A stretch of 64,000 bases of DNA. Source: an uncultured Pelagibacteraceae bacterium. Its GTDB lineage: Bacteria; Pseudomonadota; Alphaproteobacteria; Pelagibacterales; Pelagibacteraceae. A program made the position numbers and the translations under genes. The notes below the pieces were generated by a model that was given only the letters and a program-made list of their open reading frames with translations, was not told the origin of the DNA and made no database searches. The stretch lies in assembly GCA_902573425.1 (NCBI GenBank), contig CACGJO010000001.1, positions 248,001 through 312,000 on the forward strand, given 5' to 3'. This document shows positions 49,986-58,838 of this stretch, one piece after another (position 1 is the first letter of the stretch; each line of letters starts with the position of its first letter).

Positions 49986-50875
49986 TATGCGGCAATATTT
50001 TTATTTGTTAACGCACCAAGTTCCTTTAATTTTTTAATTAGTTTTTCTTTTTTGTCATCGCTTAATAATACCTGGGGCGGTAATAAATTTGAAAAAATTT
50101 TATTTTCTAGGCTCTTAATAGTATGAAGCGCTGAAATTAAATTTCCTGTTTCATCAAAAGCTGATCTTAATGCCTTGAGTTTTGAGTCACTCGACGAGTC
50201 CCCGCTCTTATTAAAATCATCAAAAACTTTTTTTGCAATTTTTCCTGTAAAATTTGTTGTTGCTGATATACACCCAGCCGCTCCAACTTTTAATCCGTCT
50301 AATAATTTTTTCTCACTGCCTACAAACATTGAAAAATTCTCCATTTTAAAATTTTCCCAAAGATTTCCAGTGCTATCTTTCATGCCAATTATATTTTCAG
50401 GGAAAGATTCTTTTAGTTTTGTTGTTATATCCGGAGTAAAGCTGTAGCCACTTAATGTAGAAAAATTATAAAGAATAATTTTAGAGTCTGGAACTTCTCT
50501 TATTATATTTTTATAAAAATTAAATACACCACTGTCGCTATTTTTATAATAAGCAACATTCATAATTAAAAAATTACTAAAACCCAACCCTATTGAGTGT
50601 TTCATAATTTCGGTCGTATCTTTTAAGCTATTAGTCGATGTTCCAATCAAGATTTTTTCTGAAAAACTTTCTTTTGACAGTGCACTTATAAAATTTTTCT
50701 TTTCATCAACTGAAATTAATTGTCCGCATCCTGTGCTGCCAAAGAAAGCTGACCCTACTCCCTGATTATCAAGATTAAGCTTTGCGTGGTTAATAGTTTC
50801 TTTAATATCGAGGCTCAAATCTGCTTTTAAAACAGACATTGATGCAGCAAATACGCCTTTAAAAATTTCTGACAT
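49985..50875 (-). CDS. DapA/N-acetylneuraminate lyase family aldolase
   Basis: This 296-residue class I aldolase has the Schiff-base lysine in IGMKDSTGN (about residue 165) and the catalytic Tyr in ILYNFSTLSG (about 136). The GSTGCGQLISVDEKK segment stands where dihydrodipicolinate synthase has its GTTGE motif. This variation and the neighbours suggest a paralogue of DapA acting on another 2-keto acid rather than lysine synthesis, but that is inference. The stop overlaps the cfa start by one base. Confidence 0.85.
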   Translation of the reverse strand: MSEIFKGVFAASMSVLKADLSLDIKETINHAKLNLDNQGVGSAFFGSTGCGQLISVDEKKNFISALSKESFSEKILIGTSTNSLKDTTEIMKHSIGLGFSNFLIMNVAYYKNSDSGVFNFYKNIIREVPDSKIILYNFSTLSGYSFTPDITTKLKESFPENIIGMKDSTGNLWENFKMENFSMFVGSEKKLLDGLKVGAAGCISATTNFTGKIAKKVFDDFNKSGDSSSDSKLKALRSAFDETGNLISALHTIKSLENKIFSNLLPPQVLLSDDKKEKLIKKLKELGALTNKNIAA

Positions 50876-50921
50876 GTTTTTACCTAAATTTATATATAAA
50901 CGTACTATAAATTAAAAAAGA

Positions 50922-51842
50922 ATGAAAATTCTTATTATTCAACAAAGATACGGAATCGGGGATATGGTAATTTTTTTACCTTATATTCATGCAATTTCAA
51001 AAAAATTTAATACCAAGATAAGTTTATTGGCCAAAGACACGTCTAAGGCTAAACAAATAATGGGAGATGACGGCCATATTGATGAGATTATTACTTTAAA
51101 TAGCGAGAAAGATGGATTGAGCGGTATTTTTAAACTTTCCAATGAATTAAAAAAAGGAAGCTTTGATAAAGTATTTATTTTCAATAGTTCGTTAAGATAT
51201 TATTTAGTTGCAAAACTCTCAGGGATAAAATCAATTTATCAATACCCTTTATTTAGATCTAAAGATAATATTGTGCATAGTGCAAAAATTTTTACTGAAA
51301 ATATTACTGGAAATATTGTTTCAACAGAACCAAACTTAAAAATTAAAAATACGATTGATAATTTTAATAAGGATTTTAAACATATCTGTCTTGGTATATC
51401 AGCATCTGGCCCAACAAAAAGGTGGAATATAAATAATTATATTAAACTTTGTGAGGAATTATCAAAAATTAAAAAGTGTAAATTTTACGTTGCTGGTGGA
51501 AAAAATGATATCAAGTTAATTGATGAGTTTAAAAAATCAGAGATTGGTAAAAATTGCCAGTCATTTGAGGACTTGAGTATTAAAGAAACTTTACCAATTA
51601 TTAAGAATTGTGATTGTTATATAGGAAGTGATACAGGCTTCGCTCATTTATCTGTCGCCCTAGGAGTAAAAGCTTTGACTTTATTTATGGACTCCCCAGT
51701 TATGGCTTATGGGAAATATTCTGCAAGAATGTCTGTGATAGAACCGGAAGGCGAAAAAAATACTACTTCACATGATACCTTAGGATCTGAACGAATATCA
51801 TTTGAAAAAACTCTCCTCAAAGCAAAAGAAATCTTAGTTTAA
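50922..51842 (+). CDS. Family 9 glycosyltransferase (heptosyltransferase-like)
   Basis: This 306-residue GT-B protein starts MKILIIQQRYGIGDMV and has the ADP-heptose-type motifs GISASGPTKRW (about residue 158) and IGSDTGFAHLSVALG (about 235). It would add a heptose or similar sugar to the lipopolysaccharide core or another surface glycan. It fits the KDO and Lpt genes elsewhere in the window. It shares the stop tetramer TTAA with the convergent J-domain gene. Confidence 0.87.
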   Translation: MKILIIQQRYGIGDMVIFLPYIHAISKKFNTKISLLAKDTSKAKQIMGDDGHIDEIITLNSEKDGLSGIFKLSNELKKGSFDKVFIFNSSLRYYLVAKLSGIKSIYQYPLFRSKDNIVHSAKIFTENITGNIVSTEPNLKIKNTIDNFNKDFKHICLGISASGPTKRWNINNYIKLCEELSKIKKCKFYVAGGKNDIKLIDEFKKSEIGKNCQSFEDLSIKETLPIIKNCDCYIGSDTGFAHLSVALGVKALTLFMDSPVMAYGKYSARMSVIEPEGEKNTTSHDTLGSERISFEKTLLKAKEILV

Positions 51843-52351
51843 CTAAAATCATTTTTTAAAATAGTTTCTTTTGCCTCTGAAACCATCTGTGCTAATTTAG
51901 TTGTATCAGTATCGTTACGATCAGGATGAAGTTTTGACATTATTTTTTTGTATTTAGATAGTACTTCATCTTTTGAACATCCTTTTTTGCACCCAAGTAT
52001 ATTGTATGCATCGTCCAAAGAAATGCTTGAGGAAGCTTTTGAATAATTAGCACCAGATGAAAAAGAATACCTTCCTGTTTGTCGAAGATAATTTATTAAT
52101 CTCCACAATTGAAATAGTTGAAAAAGTCCCCCTATACCCTTTAATTTAATTAGAGGAACCAAAAGTAACAAAATGGGAATACTAAATGCATACCTTCCAA
52201 CAAAAAATAGGGCGATAGCAAAAATAATTCCTATTGTGAAAATAACAAATCGAATACCTTTTGCGATTTTTTTGCTACTTGCTTTAGCAAAAAAATTCAA
52301 TAAAAGGTATAAAGAAACTAAAGCTATTCCAATGAGTAAAAAATAATTCAT
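51839..52351 (-). CDS. Membrane-bound J-domain protein
   Basis: This 170-residue protein has two or three N-terminal hydrophobic helices (about residues 2-22, 34-50 and 52-66) and a C-terminal J domain with HPD (LHPDRNDTD, about residue 142) preceded by the KYKKIMSK helix. The layout, membrane first and J domain last, resembles TIM14/DjlC-like co-chaperones of DnaK. It is divergent from the protease gene by nine bases and convergent with the GT9 gene. Confidence 0.85.
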   Translation of the reverse strand: MNYFLLIGIALVSLYLLLNFFAKASSKKIAKGIRFVIFTIGIIFAIALFFVGRYAFSIPILLLLVPLIKLKGIGGLFQLFQLWRLINYLRQTGRYSFSSGANYSKASSSISLDDAYNILGCKKGCSKDEVLSKYKKIMSKLHPDRNDTDTTKLAQMVSEAKETILKNDFS

Positions 52352-52360
52352 AATTTATAT

Positions 52361-54430
52361 ATGAAAATACCACAATTAAGGAAGCAAACTGAAAAGAAAA
52401 ATTGTCATGGATACTCATGGGAAGATGATTATTCCTGGATACATCAAGATAATTGCCTTGAAATCTTAAGAGATACAAAAAAATTAAACCCTGAAGTTAG
52501 AAAATATCTTGAAGAAGAGAATTCATACACTAAAGAAATTATGAGGGATACTGAAAATCTACAAAAAAAAGTTTTTAAGGAAATAGAAGGAAGAATCAAA
52601 TTAGATGATGAAAGTCTTCCCTTTAAAGATAAAAAATATGAATACTGGACAAAGACTACAAAAGAAGGGAACTACTCCAAAAAATTAAGAAAAAAAATTG
52701 GTAGTGATAAAGTTGAATGTTATTTTGATGGAGATCTTGAGGCGAAAGGAAAAAAGTTTTTTAGTACCGGAGATTTAGCAGTCTCAAATAACGATGAATT
52801 TTTAGCTTTTTCGGTTGATGATAAAGGTGGAGAGTATTTTACAATATTTGTTAGAAGAATAGCGGACAATAAAATAATTGAGAAGATTGAAGACACGGCT
52901 GGCGGAATTGTATGGTCATATGATGATAAATCTTTTTTTTATAGAAAACATGATAGTCAAAAAAGACCAAGACAAATTTTACAACACAGATTGGGCTCGC
53001 CAAGCACTGAGGATATTTTAATTTTTGAGGAAAAAGATGAAAGATTTACGTGTTCCATAGATACAACTTCTTGTGAAAAATATTATACGATTGAAACAAG
53101 TGAGCATACCACGAGTGAAACATACTATTTTCATAAAGACGAAAAAAAATTTGAACCAAAATTAGTTTTAAAAAGAGAAGATGGAATTCTTTACAGTTTA
53201 GATAGTTTTGATGGCTTCTGGTATATACATACAAATAAAGATGCTGAAGATTTTAAAATTTTAAGATGTCCTAACAATAAAATGAATGATTGGAAAGATT
53301 TTGTACCAGCTAAAAGTGGAACGTTAATAGGTGGATTAACTTTTTTAAATAAATGGATAATTAGGTCAGAAATCTCGAACGCCTTATCAAAAGTTTATGT
53401 AAGAAACATTGAAACAGGTACAGAAGAAGAATTAATTTTTAGTGACGAAAAAGTAATTTCACCGGGAATTTCACTTATGCAAAAAGATAAAAATACTGAT
53501 TTGATAAGGATTGGTTATGAATCTCCTAAAACTCCCTCTCGAACTTACGAATATAATATTAGAACAAAAGAAAAAAAAATTGTTAAAGAACAAATAGTTC
53601 CCTCTGGACATAATAGAGATGACTATGTTGTGGAACGTCTTGAGTGTGATAGTCATGATGGTCAGAAAATTCCAATGACCATTACTTATCACAAAAAAAC
53701 AAAAATAGATGGTAGTGCACATGTTTTGTTATATGGGTATGGGAGTTATGGAAGTTCCATGTGGCCTGCTTTCTCAACATCAAAATTTTCTTTAATAGAT
53801 AGAGATATAATTTGGGTAACTTGTCATATTCGTGGCGGTATGGAACGTGGAATGAAATGGTGGCGTGATGGAAAAATGATGAATAAAAAAAATACTTTTA
53901 AAGATTTTATAAGTTGTGCCAATTTCCTAATAGAAAAAAAATATACAAGCGAAAAAAAAATAATTGCGTTTGGTGGAAGCGCAGGAGGTCTTCTTGTAGG
54001 AAATGTAGTTAATCAAATTCCACATTTACTTCTTGGCGCCATAATGGCTGTTCCGTTCGTTGATAATCTTACAACAAACATGGATCACTCGTTACCCTTA
54101 ACAGTTGGAGAACTTAGAGAGTTTGGTGACGCAAAAAATAATAAAGATCATTTCGAATACATACGTTCATATGCTCCTTATGATAATATTGAAAAAAAAG
54201 ACTATCCAAATATTTTAATTACCACTTCATTATCTGACTCGAGAGTTCTGTTTGACGAACCGGCAAAGTTCTGCGCTAAACTTCGTACTAAAACTACTGG
54301 AAATAATCTATTATTGCTTAAAACTGAAATGGAAGCTGGCCATGGCAGCAGAACAGGTAGAAAAAATATTATCGAAGATATAGCTTTTGATTACGCATTT
54401 GCACTTAAAATATCAGGAAAACTCAGCTAG
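52361..54430 (+). CDS. ptrB: Oligopeptidase B (protease II), prolyl oligopeptidase family
   Basis: This 689-residue serine peptidase cuts short peptides after Lys or Arg. The N-terminal beta-propeller (about residues 70-400) is followed by an alpha/beta-hydrolase domain. The nucleophile is in FGGSAGGLLVG (Ser about 540), the Asp in SLSDSRVLFDEP (about 625) and the His in MEAGHGSRTGR (about 660). The HIRGGMERG and WWRDGKMMNKKNTF blocks are characteristic. It is probably used to degrade imported or leftover peptides. The stop forms CTAG with a convergent lipoprotein gene. Confidence 0.93.
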   Translation: MKIPQLRKQTEKKNCHGYSWEDDYSWIHQDNCLEILRDTKKLNPEVRKYLEEENSYTKEIMRDTENLQKKVFKEIEGRIKLDDESLPFKDKKYEYWTKTTKEGNYSKKLRKKIGSDKVECYFDGDLEAKGKKFFSTGDLAVSNNDEFLAFSVDDKGGEYFTIFVRRIADNKIIEKIEDTAGGIVWSYDDKSFFYRKHDSQKRPRQILQHRLGSPSTEDILIFEEKDERFTCSIDTTSCEKYYTIETSEHTTSETYYFHKDEKKFEPKLVLKREDGILYSLDSFDGFWYIHTNKDAEDFKILRCPNNKMNDWKDFVPAKSGTLIGGLTFLNKWIIRSEISNALSKVYVRNIETGTEEELIFSDEKVISPGISLMQKDKNTDLIRIGYESPKTPSRTYEYNIRTKEKKIVKEQIVPSGHNRDDYVVERLECDSHDGQKIPMTITYHKKTKIDGSAHVLLYGYGSYGSSMWPAFSTSKFSLIDRDIIWVTCHIRGGMERGMKWWRDGKMMNKKNTFKDFISCANFLIEKKYTSEKKIIAFGGSAGGLLVGNVVNQIPHLLLGAIMAVPFVDNLTTNMDHSLPLTVGELREFGDAKNNKDHFEYIRSYAPYDNIEKKDYPNILITTSLSDSRVLFDEPAKFCAKLRTKTTGNNLLLLKTEMEAGHGSRTGRKNIIEDIAFDYAFALKISGKLS

Positions 54431-54723
54431 AAACAATTTTTGCTATTAAAAGCAACTACTATATTTTTTTGATCTATTTCAAACCTTCTCTCACATTTAA
54501 TTTTAAACTTTGATTCATAGTAAATTAATATTTTATTTTTGTTATTCAATAACTCTACAGAATCAGGTTTTCCAAACTCTATTTTTAATTCCGACTCAGT
54601 TTTCTTTAAAAATTTACTGAGTTTTTTTGTTTCTTTTTCTGAGGCTTTATCAACCTTGTCTGTAACTGTTTTACAACCTGAGATTAGAAAAAATATAAAA
54701 ATTACACTTAAAAAAAATTTCAT
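54427..54723 (-). CDS. Small putative lipoprotein
   Basis: This 98-residue protein has the lipobox LISGC (Cys 17) after a short signal peptide. A helical Lys/Glu segment (about residues 20-45) follows, then a C-terminal beta-rich part with two cysteines (residues ~77 and 97). The FGKPDSVELLNNKNKILIYY pattern resembles SmpA/OmlA-like small outer membrane lipoproteins, but the match is weak. It is convergent with ptrB. Confidence 0.65.
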   Translation of the reverse strand: MKFFLSVIFIFFLISGCKTVTDKVDKASEKETKKLSKFLKKTESELKIEFGKPDSVELLNNKNKILIYYESKFKIKCERRFEIDQKNIVVAFNSKNCF

Positions 54724-54743
54724 TTCTGCTTTTCAGTTTTTGC

Positions 54744-54756
54744 ATTGCTTTGCAAT
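54744..54756. repeat. Inverted repeat between two divergent genes
   Basis: ATTGC-TTT-GCAAT is a perfect 5-bp inverted repeat about 20 bases before the lipoprotein start, in the 159-base gap leading to the purine permease gene. It may be an operator. The rest of the gap is A+T-rich and shows no purine-riboswitch consensus that I can see. Confidence 0.3.
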
Positions 54757-54882
54757 CAATTGTTCAAATATAACAAAATAAGTTATAAACAACATACAAC
54801 TTTAAATTTAAACTAAACTTATTTTGAACTTTTTAAATCTCTGAAAAGCATTATAAATTAACAAAAAAACAGGAGAAAATCT

Positions 54883-56241
54883 ATGATGGACAAATATTTT
54901 GAGTATAGAAAACATAAGACCAATTTTAAAACAGAAGTAATTGCCGGCGTAACCACTTTTTTAACAATGGCTTATATAATGTTTTTAAATCCTTTTATTC
55001 TTTCCGGTGAATTTGCAGGAACCGAAAAGGGTTTTTTTGATTTCGGAGGAGTGTTCACTGCAACAATAGTCGCTACAGCGATTGCATGTTTCATAATGGC
55101 ATTCTACGGTAAAACTTGGCCAGTAGGATTGGCACCAGGCATGGGTATCAATGCCTTTATTGCTTTTGGAGTTGTTGGTGGAATGAAATATACTCCAGCA
55201 GAAGCGCTTGCAACAGTTTTAGTTGCAGGTATTTTTTTCTTAGCAATTTCATTAACACCGATTAGAGCATGGATTATTAACTCTATACCAAAAAGTTTAA
55301 AACTTGGTATAGGAGCTGGTATAGGTCTCTTTCTTGCTATTATTGGTTTAGAAATAATGGGCGTTGTCGGAGATCATCCTGTAACTTTAGTTACTCTTGG
55401 TGATATCAAAAATCCAATTGTTTTATTGGGTTGTCTTGCTTTTGTTGCAATGATTGTTTTAGAAAAAATGAAAGTAAGAGGAAATATCATTATAGGTATT
55501 TTGTTTTTTAGTTTATTAGCTTGGTTACCTATGTGGGAGTGGACTGGTTCCACAATAAAAGACGGTGCATCTCTTGCTAGGTTTAACGGAATCTTTTCTG
55601 CACCCCCATCCATGAGTTATCTTTTTGATGCGTTTGAGGGTATTAGCACTGGAAAAGTTTTTGCAGCAAGTGGAATTACTGTAATATTTACTCTTTTCTT
55701 TATAGACTTTTTTGATACAGCAGGAACATTAACTTCTGTGGCAAATGTATCTGGAAAAGTAGATAGCAAAGGAAAAGTAAAAGACATTGAAAAAGCTATG
55801 TTGGCAGACAGTGTTGGAACAGTTGCTGGAAGTCTTGTAGGAACTTCAACAGTTACAAGTTATGTAGAGTCTGGAGCTGGGGTTAAGGCTGGTGGCAGAA
55901 CAGGAATGACATCGTTGGTAATTGGTGTTTTATTTCTTTTGTGCTTAGGATTTGCACCTCTTGCAACAAGCTTACCAAAAGAAATAGATGGTGCTGCACT
56001 TGTTTATGTTGCTGTTCTTTTTGTAAGAAATATTACAGATATTGAATGGAATGACATCGCAGAATCGGCTCCTGCAGTCCTTGCAATGATTACTATGCCT
56101 TTAACATATAGTATCAGCAATGGTATAGCTTTGGCATTTATAGCTTATGCTCTTATAAAATTATTTAGTGGTAATGCTGCTAAAACTCATCCAGCAATTT
56201 GGTTGGTTGCCGTTCTAAGTGTAATAAGTTTCTCAGTTTAA
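54883..56241 (+). CDS. NCS2-family purine permease (guanine/hypoxanthine type)
   Basis: This 452-residue transporter has about 12-14 membrane helices and matches the AzgA/PbuG branch: TEVIAGVTTFLTMAYIMFLNP at the start, GLAPGMGINAFIAF (about residue 83), FFDTAGTLTSVAN and STVTSYVESGAGVKAGGRTG. It would take up guanine, hypoxanthine or adenine. It has one of the best ribosome-binding sites in the window (AGGAG). A convergent phosphoribosyltransferase gene follows, so uptake and salvage are neighbours. Confidence 0.93.
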   Translation: MMDKYFEYRKHKTNFKTEVIAGVTTFLTMAYIMFLNPFILSGEFAGTEKGFFDFGGVFTATIVATAIACFIMAFYGKTWPVGLAPGMGINAFIAFGVVGGMKYTPAEALATVLVAGIFFLAISLTPIRAWIINSIPKSLKLGIGAGIGLFLAIIGLEIMGVVGDHPVTLVTLGDIKNPIVLLGCLAFVAMIVLEKMKVRGNIIIGILFFSLLAWLPMWEWTGSTIKDGASLARFNGIFSAPPSMSYLFDAFEGISTGKVFAASGITVIFTLFFIDFFDTAGTLTSVANVSGKVDSKGKVKDIEKAMLADSVGTVAGSLVGTSTVTSYVESGAGVKAGGRTGMTSLVIGVLFLLCLGFAPLATSLPKEIDGAALVYVAVLFVRNITDIEWNDIAESAPAVLAMITMPLTYSISNGIALAFIAYALIKLFSGNAAKTHPAIWLVAVLSVISFSV

Positions 56242-56258
56242 ATTTTTCAAAACTTAAA

Positions 56259-56291
56259 GGGGCTAGAATATTTTTCTAGCCCCTTTTTTTT
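56259..56291 (+). terminator. Terminator of the purine permease, overlapping the end of the PRTase gene
   Basis: A 9-bp stem, GGGGCTAGA (56259-56267) with TCTAGCCCC (56275-56283), has a 7-base loop and eight Ts. The 3' arm and T run also encode the last residues and stop (KKRG-stop) of the minus-strand gene, so coding and termination signals share the same bases. Confidence 0.92.
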
Positions 56292-56803
56292 ATATTGTTT
56301 TTTAATTCTTCTATCCTTATTTCTTCATACTTTTCAAATGGCTGAACAATCCATGGATTATCTTTTAATGTAACAGCACAAAAATCAGGATTGAAAGTCG
56401 ATTTAGCCTTTTTCCATAAAACCGCAGTTTTTATTGATTTGATTTTTCCTTTAAGTGGCGGGTATTTTCTGAGCCAATCTATACTTCTGTTTAAAGTAAT
56501 GCCAGTATCAGATAGGTCATCACATAGAAGTAGATTTCCTCCCATATTTTGAACGGTTGAGCTCATTTCTCTAGAGAAAGTTAATTCCCCTTGTTTATCC
56601 TCAATACCTTTTCCAGAATAAGACTCTACAGCTAAGTAGGCACACTTTATTTTAAAAACTCTACTTAAAACGTCGATAATGGGTGCTGCGCCTCTCATTA
56701 TTCCAATAAGAAGATCAGGTTTATATTTTTCATGAATTTGAATTGCCAATTTCTCCACAATAGAATTATATTCGTCCCAAGAGATGAAAAGTTTTTCTGC
56801 CAT
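56276..56803 (-). CDS. Purine phosphoribosyltransferase family protein
   Basis: This 175-residue type I phosphoribosyltransferase has the PRPP motif LLLCDDLSDTGITLNR (about residue 98) and the pyrophosphate-loop IGIMRGAAP. It would convert guanine, xanthine or hypoxanthine to nucleotides. The adjacent convergent purine permease supports purine salvage. The exact base preference (Gpt- or Hpt-like) cannot be told. The terminator of the permease gene lies inside its last codons. Confidence 0.87.
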   Translation of the reverse strand: MAEKLFISWDEYNSIVEKLAIQIHEKYKPDLLIGIMRGAAPIIDVLSRVFKIKCAYLAVESYSGKGIEDKQGELTFSREMSSTVQNMGGNLLLCDDLSDTGITLNRSIDWLRKYPPLKGKIKSIKTAVLWKKAKSTFNPDFCAVTLKDNPWIVQPFEKYEEIRIEELKNNIKKRG

Positions 56804-56846
56804 ATAAAAAATTAAATCATTTTATTGTAGAAGTAAATGAAGGAAT

Positions 56847-57464
56847 TTAATATTGAACTGGTTCATTATCTACTGAATACCACAAAGCCATAACTGCAAG
56901 AGTACAATAAGGAGAAAATTTTTTCTGTAACTTGCTAACAAAGGTTTTTGGAGGGAGGTATTTCTTTTTATAATTATTTGAAATTGCTCTAAGTAATCCT
57001 ATATCTTGTACTGGCCATATATTTGGTCTGTTATAGAAAAAAATTAAAACCATTTCAGCTGACCATCTTCCTATTTGTCTTAAGGATGATAAATAAATAA
57101 TAGCTTCTTCATCGGTCATTTTCTTTATCAATTTGGGGTTGAAAGATTTATCTAAAATTTTTTGTGCCAAACTTTTAATACCAATCGCTTTCATTTTACT
57201 TAATCCACATTTTTTTAGGTCTTGAATAGATAGCTTTTGGACAGTTTTTGGATTTATTTTATTTTTACATTTTTTTTCAAATTTTGAAAATACTGAGTCT
57301 GCTGCTGCTACTGATATTTGTTGAGAAATAATTGAACGTGTTAACGAATAAAAAAAATTATTCCTAGTGGTTAAATGACCTTTGTAAGATTTAATTAGTT
57401 TAGAAATTACTTTATCTTTCTTTATCAAATAGCTTCTAGATTTATTCCACCACTTAGGTTTCAT
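56847..57464 (-). CDS. HhH-GPD DNA glycosylase (3-methyladenine, AlkA-like)
   Basis: This 205-residue base-excision glycosylase has the helix-hairpin-helix and GPD region (LRQIGRWSAEMVLIFFYNRPNIWPVQDIG). The catalytic Asp is in VQDIG near residue 155, and SIISQQISVAAADSVF is near residue 44. It removes alkylated bases such as 3-methyladenine. It lacks the N-terminal domain of E. coli AlkA, like other short bacterial forms. It overlaps the upstream EamA gene by 11 bases. Confidence 0.9.
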   Translation of the reverse strand: MKPKWWNKSRSYLIKKDKVISKLIKSYKGHLTTRNNFFYSLTRSIISQQISVAAADSVFSKFEKKCKNKINPKTVQKLSIQDLKKCGLSKMKAIGIKSLAQKILDKSFNPKLIKKMTDEEAIIYLSSLRQIGRWSAEMVLIFFYNRPNIWPVQDIGLLRAISNNYKKKYLPPKTFVSKLQKKFSPYCTLAVMALWYSVDNEPVQY

Positions 57465-58338
57465 ATCTTGGTGGGACCACTTGTTTTTTGAGTATTTGCT
57501 CTCTTCTAAAAATTATGTATGTTCCAACAACTATAAATGCTGCACCAATTAATGTAGTTAGTTTTAGAGCCTCTCCAAATATGAAATATCCAGCAGAAGC
57601 AGCAAAAACGAGTGACAAGTATTTGATAGGAGTTACAAGACCTGTATCTGCCATTCTCAGAGACTGAGTTAGTAAAATATTTGCATATCCTCCTGCTAAA
57701 CCTAATACTACAAATAAAAAAGTCTCATATAAGGATGGCATTATCCAACCATTAACTATAGTTGCTAAGCCAATTAACATTGACAACAGTGAAAAATAAA
57801 AAGCTATTAAATAATTTGGTTCAGTTTTTGAAAGTGATTTAATAGATAAAGCAACCTGAGCAAAACCAAAAGCAAAAATTAAAGGCATAAAATAAAATAA
57901 ATTAAATTCATGAAAGGTTGGTTTAATAATAATTAATCCACCAATAATCCCAAGAATAATTGCTGAAATTCTAGTCATTCTTATTTTTTCACCAAGAAAA
58001 AGTGAAGATAAAATAGTTACAAAAACAGGACCCAAAAAAGTTAGTGATATACAATCGGCAAGCGGTACGTTTCTAATTCCAATAAACAAAGCAACAATTG
58101 CTATTGCACCCCATATTGCTCTCCAAGCATGTAATCCTGGCCTTTTTGTTTTATAAAAAGTAAAAACTTTCTTACGAGGAATTAATAGAATTATTGGGAT
58201 CATACCAAAAGCAAATCTCATAAAAAGAACTTGACCAAATGGTGCGTCTTTTAAATATTTTACAATTATATCCATGATACTGAAACAAGCGACACTAGCT
58301 ATCATGTAAATAATTGCTAATTGAGATTTTGAGAGCAT
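57454..58338 (-). CDS. EamA/DMT-family transporter
   Basis: This 294-residue membrane protein has ten hydrophobic helices arranged as two EamA repeats (each with a conserved end such as LGEKIRMTRISAIILGIIGG and FGEALKLTTLIGAAFIVVG). DMT transporters move metabolites such as amino acids, nucleotides or SAM. The substrate is not identifiable. The gene is head-to-head with msrA, 47 bases apart. Confidence 0.9.
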   Translation of the reverse strand: MLSKSQLAIIYMIASVACFSIMDIIVKYLKDAPFGQVLFMRFAFGMIPIILLIPRKKVFTFYKTKRPGLHAWRAIWGAIAIVALFIGIRNVPLADCISLTFLGPVFVTILSSLFLGEKIRMTRISAIILGIIGGLIIIKPTFHEFNLFYFMPLIFAFGFAQVALSIKSLSKTEPNYLIAFYFSLLSMLIGLATIVNGWIMPSLYETFLFVVLGLAGGYANILLTQSLRMADTGLVTPIKYLSLVFAASAGYFIFGEALKLTTLIGAAFIVVGTYIIFRREQILKKQVVPPRYET

Positions 58339-58385
58339 TTTACCACCTTTAAATTATTGAAATAACATATTAGAATTTTAAAAAA

Positions 58386-58838
58386 ATGAAAACTGCTTAT
58401 TTTAGTCTAGGTTGCTTTTGGTCCCCTCAATTGGAATTTGAAAAAGTTGAAGGGGTAAAAAAAGCTGAGGTTGGATATTGTGGAGGAGATGATCCGAACA
58501 CGACTTATGAAAAAGTTTGTTCTGGATCTACAAATCATGCTGAAACGGTCAAAGTAGATTATGATGAAAAATTAATCTCTTATGATGATTTAGTAAGATT
58601 TTTTTTTAAAATTCATGACCCTACACAACTAAATAAACAGGGACCAGATGTTGGAACCCAATATAGATCAGAAATTTTTTATACAGATGAAAACCAGAAG
58701 AAAATTGCAGAAAAAATTAAAAATGAGTTTAATAATAAGTTTAAAGGTAAAGTTGTTACGAAAGTATCAAAAGAGAAACTCTACCAACCTGCTGAGGAAT
58801 ATCATCAATACTATTTGAAAAGAAAGAATTTTATATGA
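58386..58838 (+). CDS. msrA: Peptide methionine sulfoxide reductase MsrA
   Basis: MsrA reduces the S-form of methionine sulfoxide in proteins. The 150-residue protein has the catalytic GCFW at residues 8-11, GYCGGDDPNTTYEKVCSG, HDPTQLNKQGPDVGTQYRS and the ending PAEEYHQYYL. It lacks the C-terminal resolving cysteine region of longer forms; a Cys at about 45 could resolve, with recycling by thioredoxin. The start of sseA overlaps its stop by four bases. Confidence 0.95.
   Translation: MKTAYFSLGCFWSPQLEFEKVEGVKKAEVGYCGGDDPNTTYEKVCSGSTNHAETVKVDYDEKLISYDDLVRFFFKIHDPTQLNKQGPDVGTQYRSEIFYTDENQKKIAEKIKNEFNNKFKGKVVTKVSKEKLYQPAEEYHQYYLKRKNFI

Noticed and set aside
54757-54882. Purine riboswitch before the purine permease
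   Set aside because: I looked for the conserved aptamer core and T-loop pairs and saw only A+T-rich sequence with a good Shine-Dalgarno.
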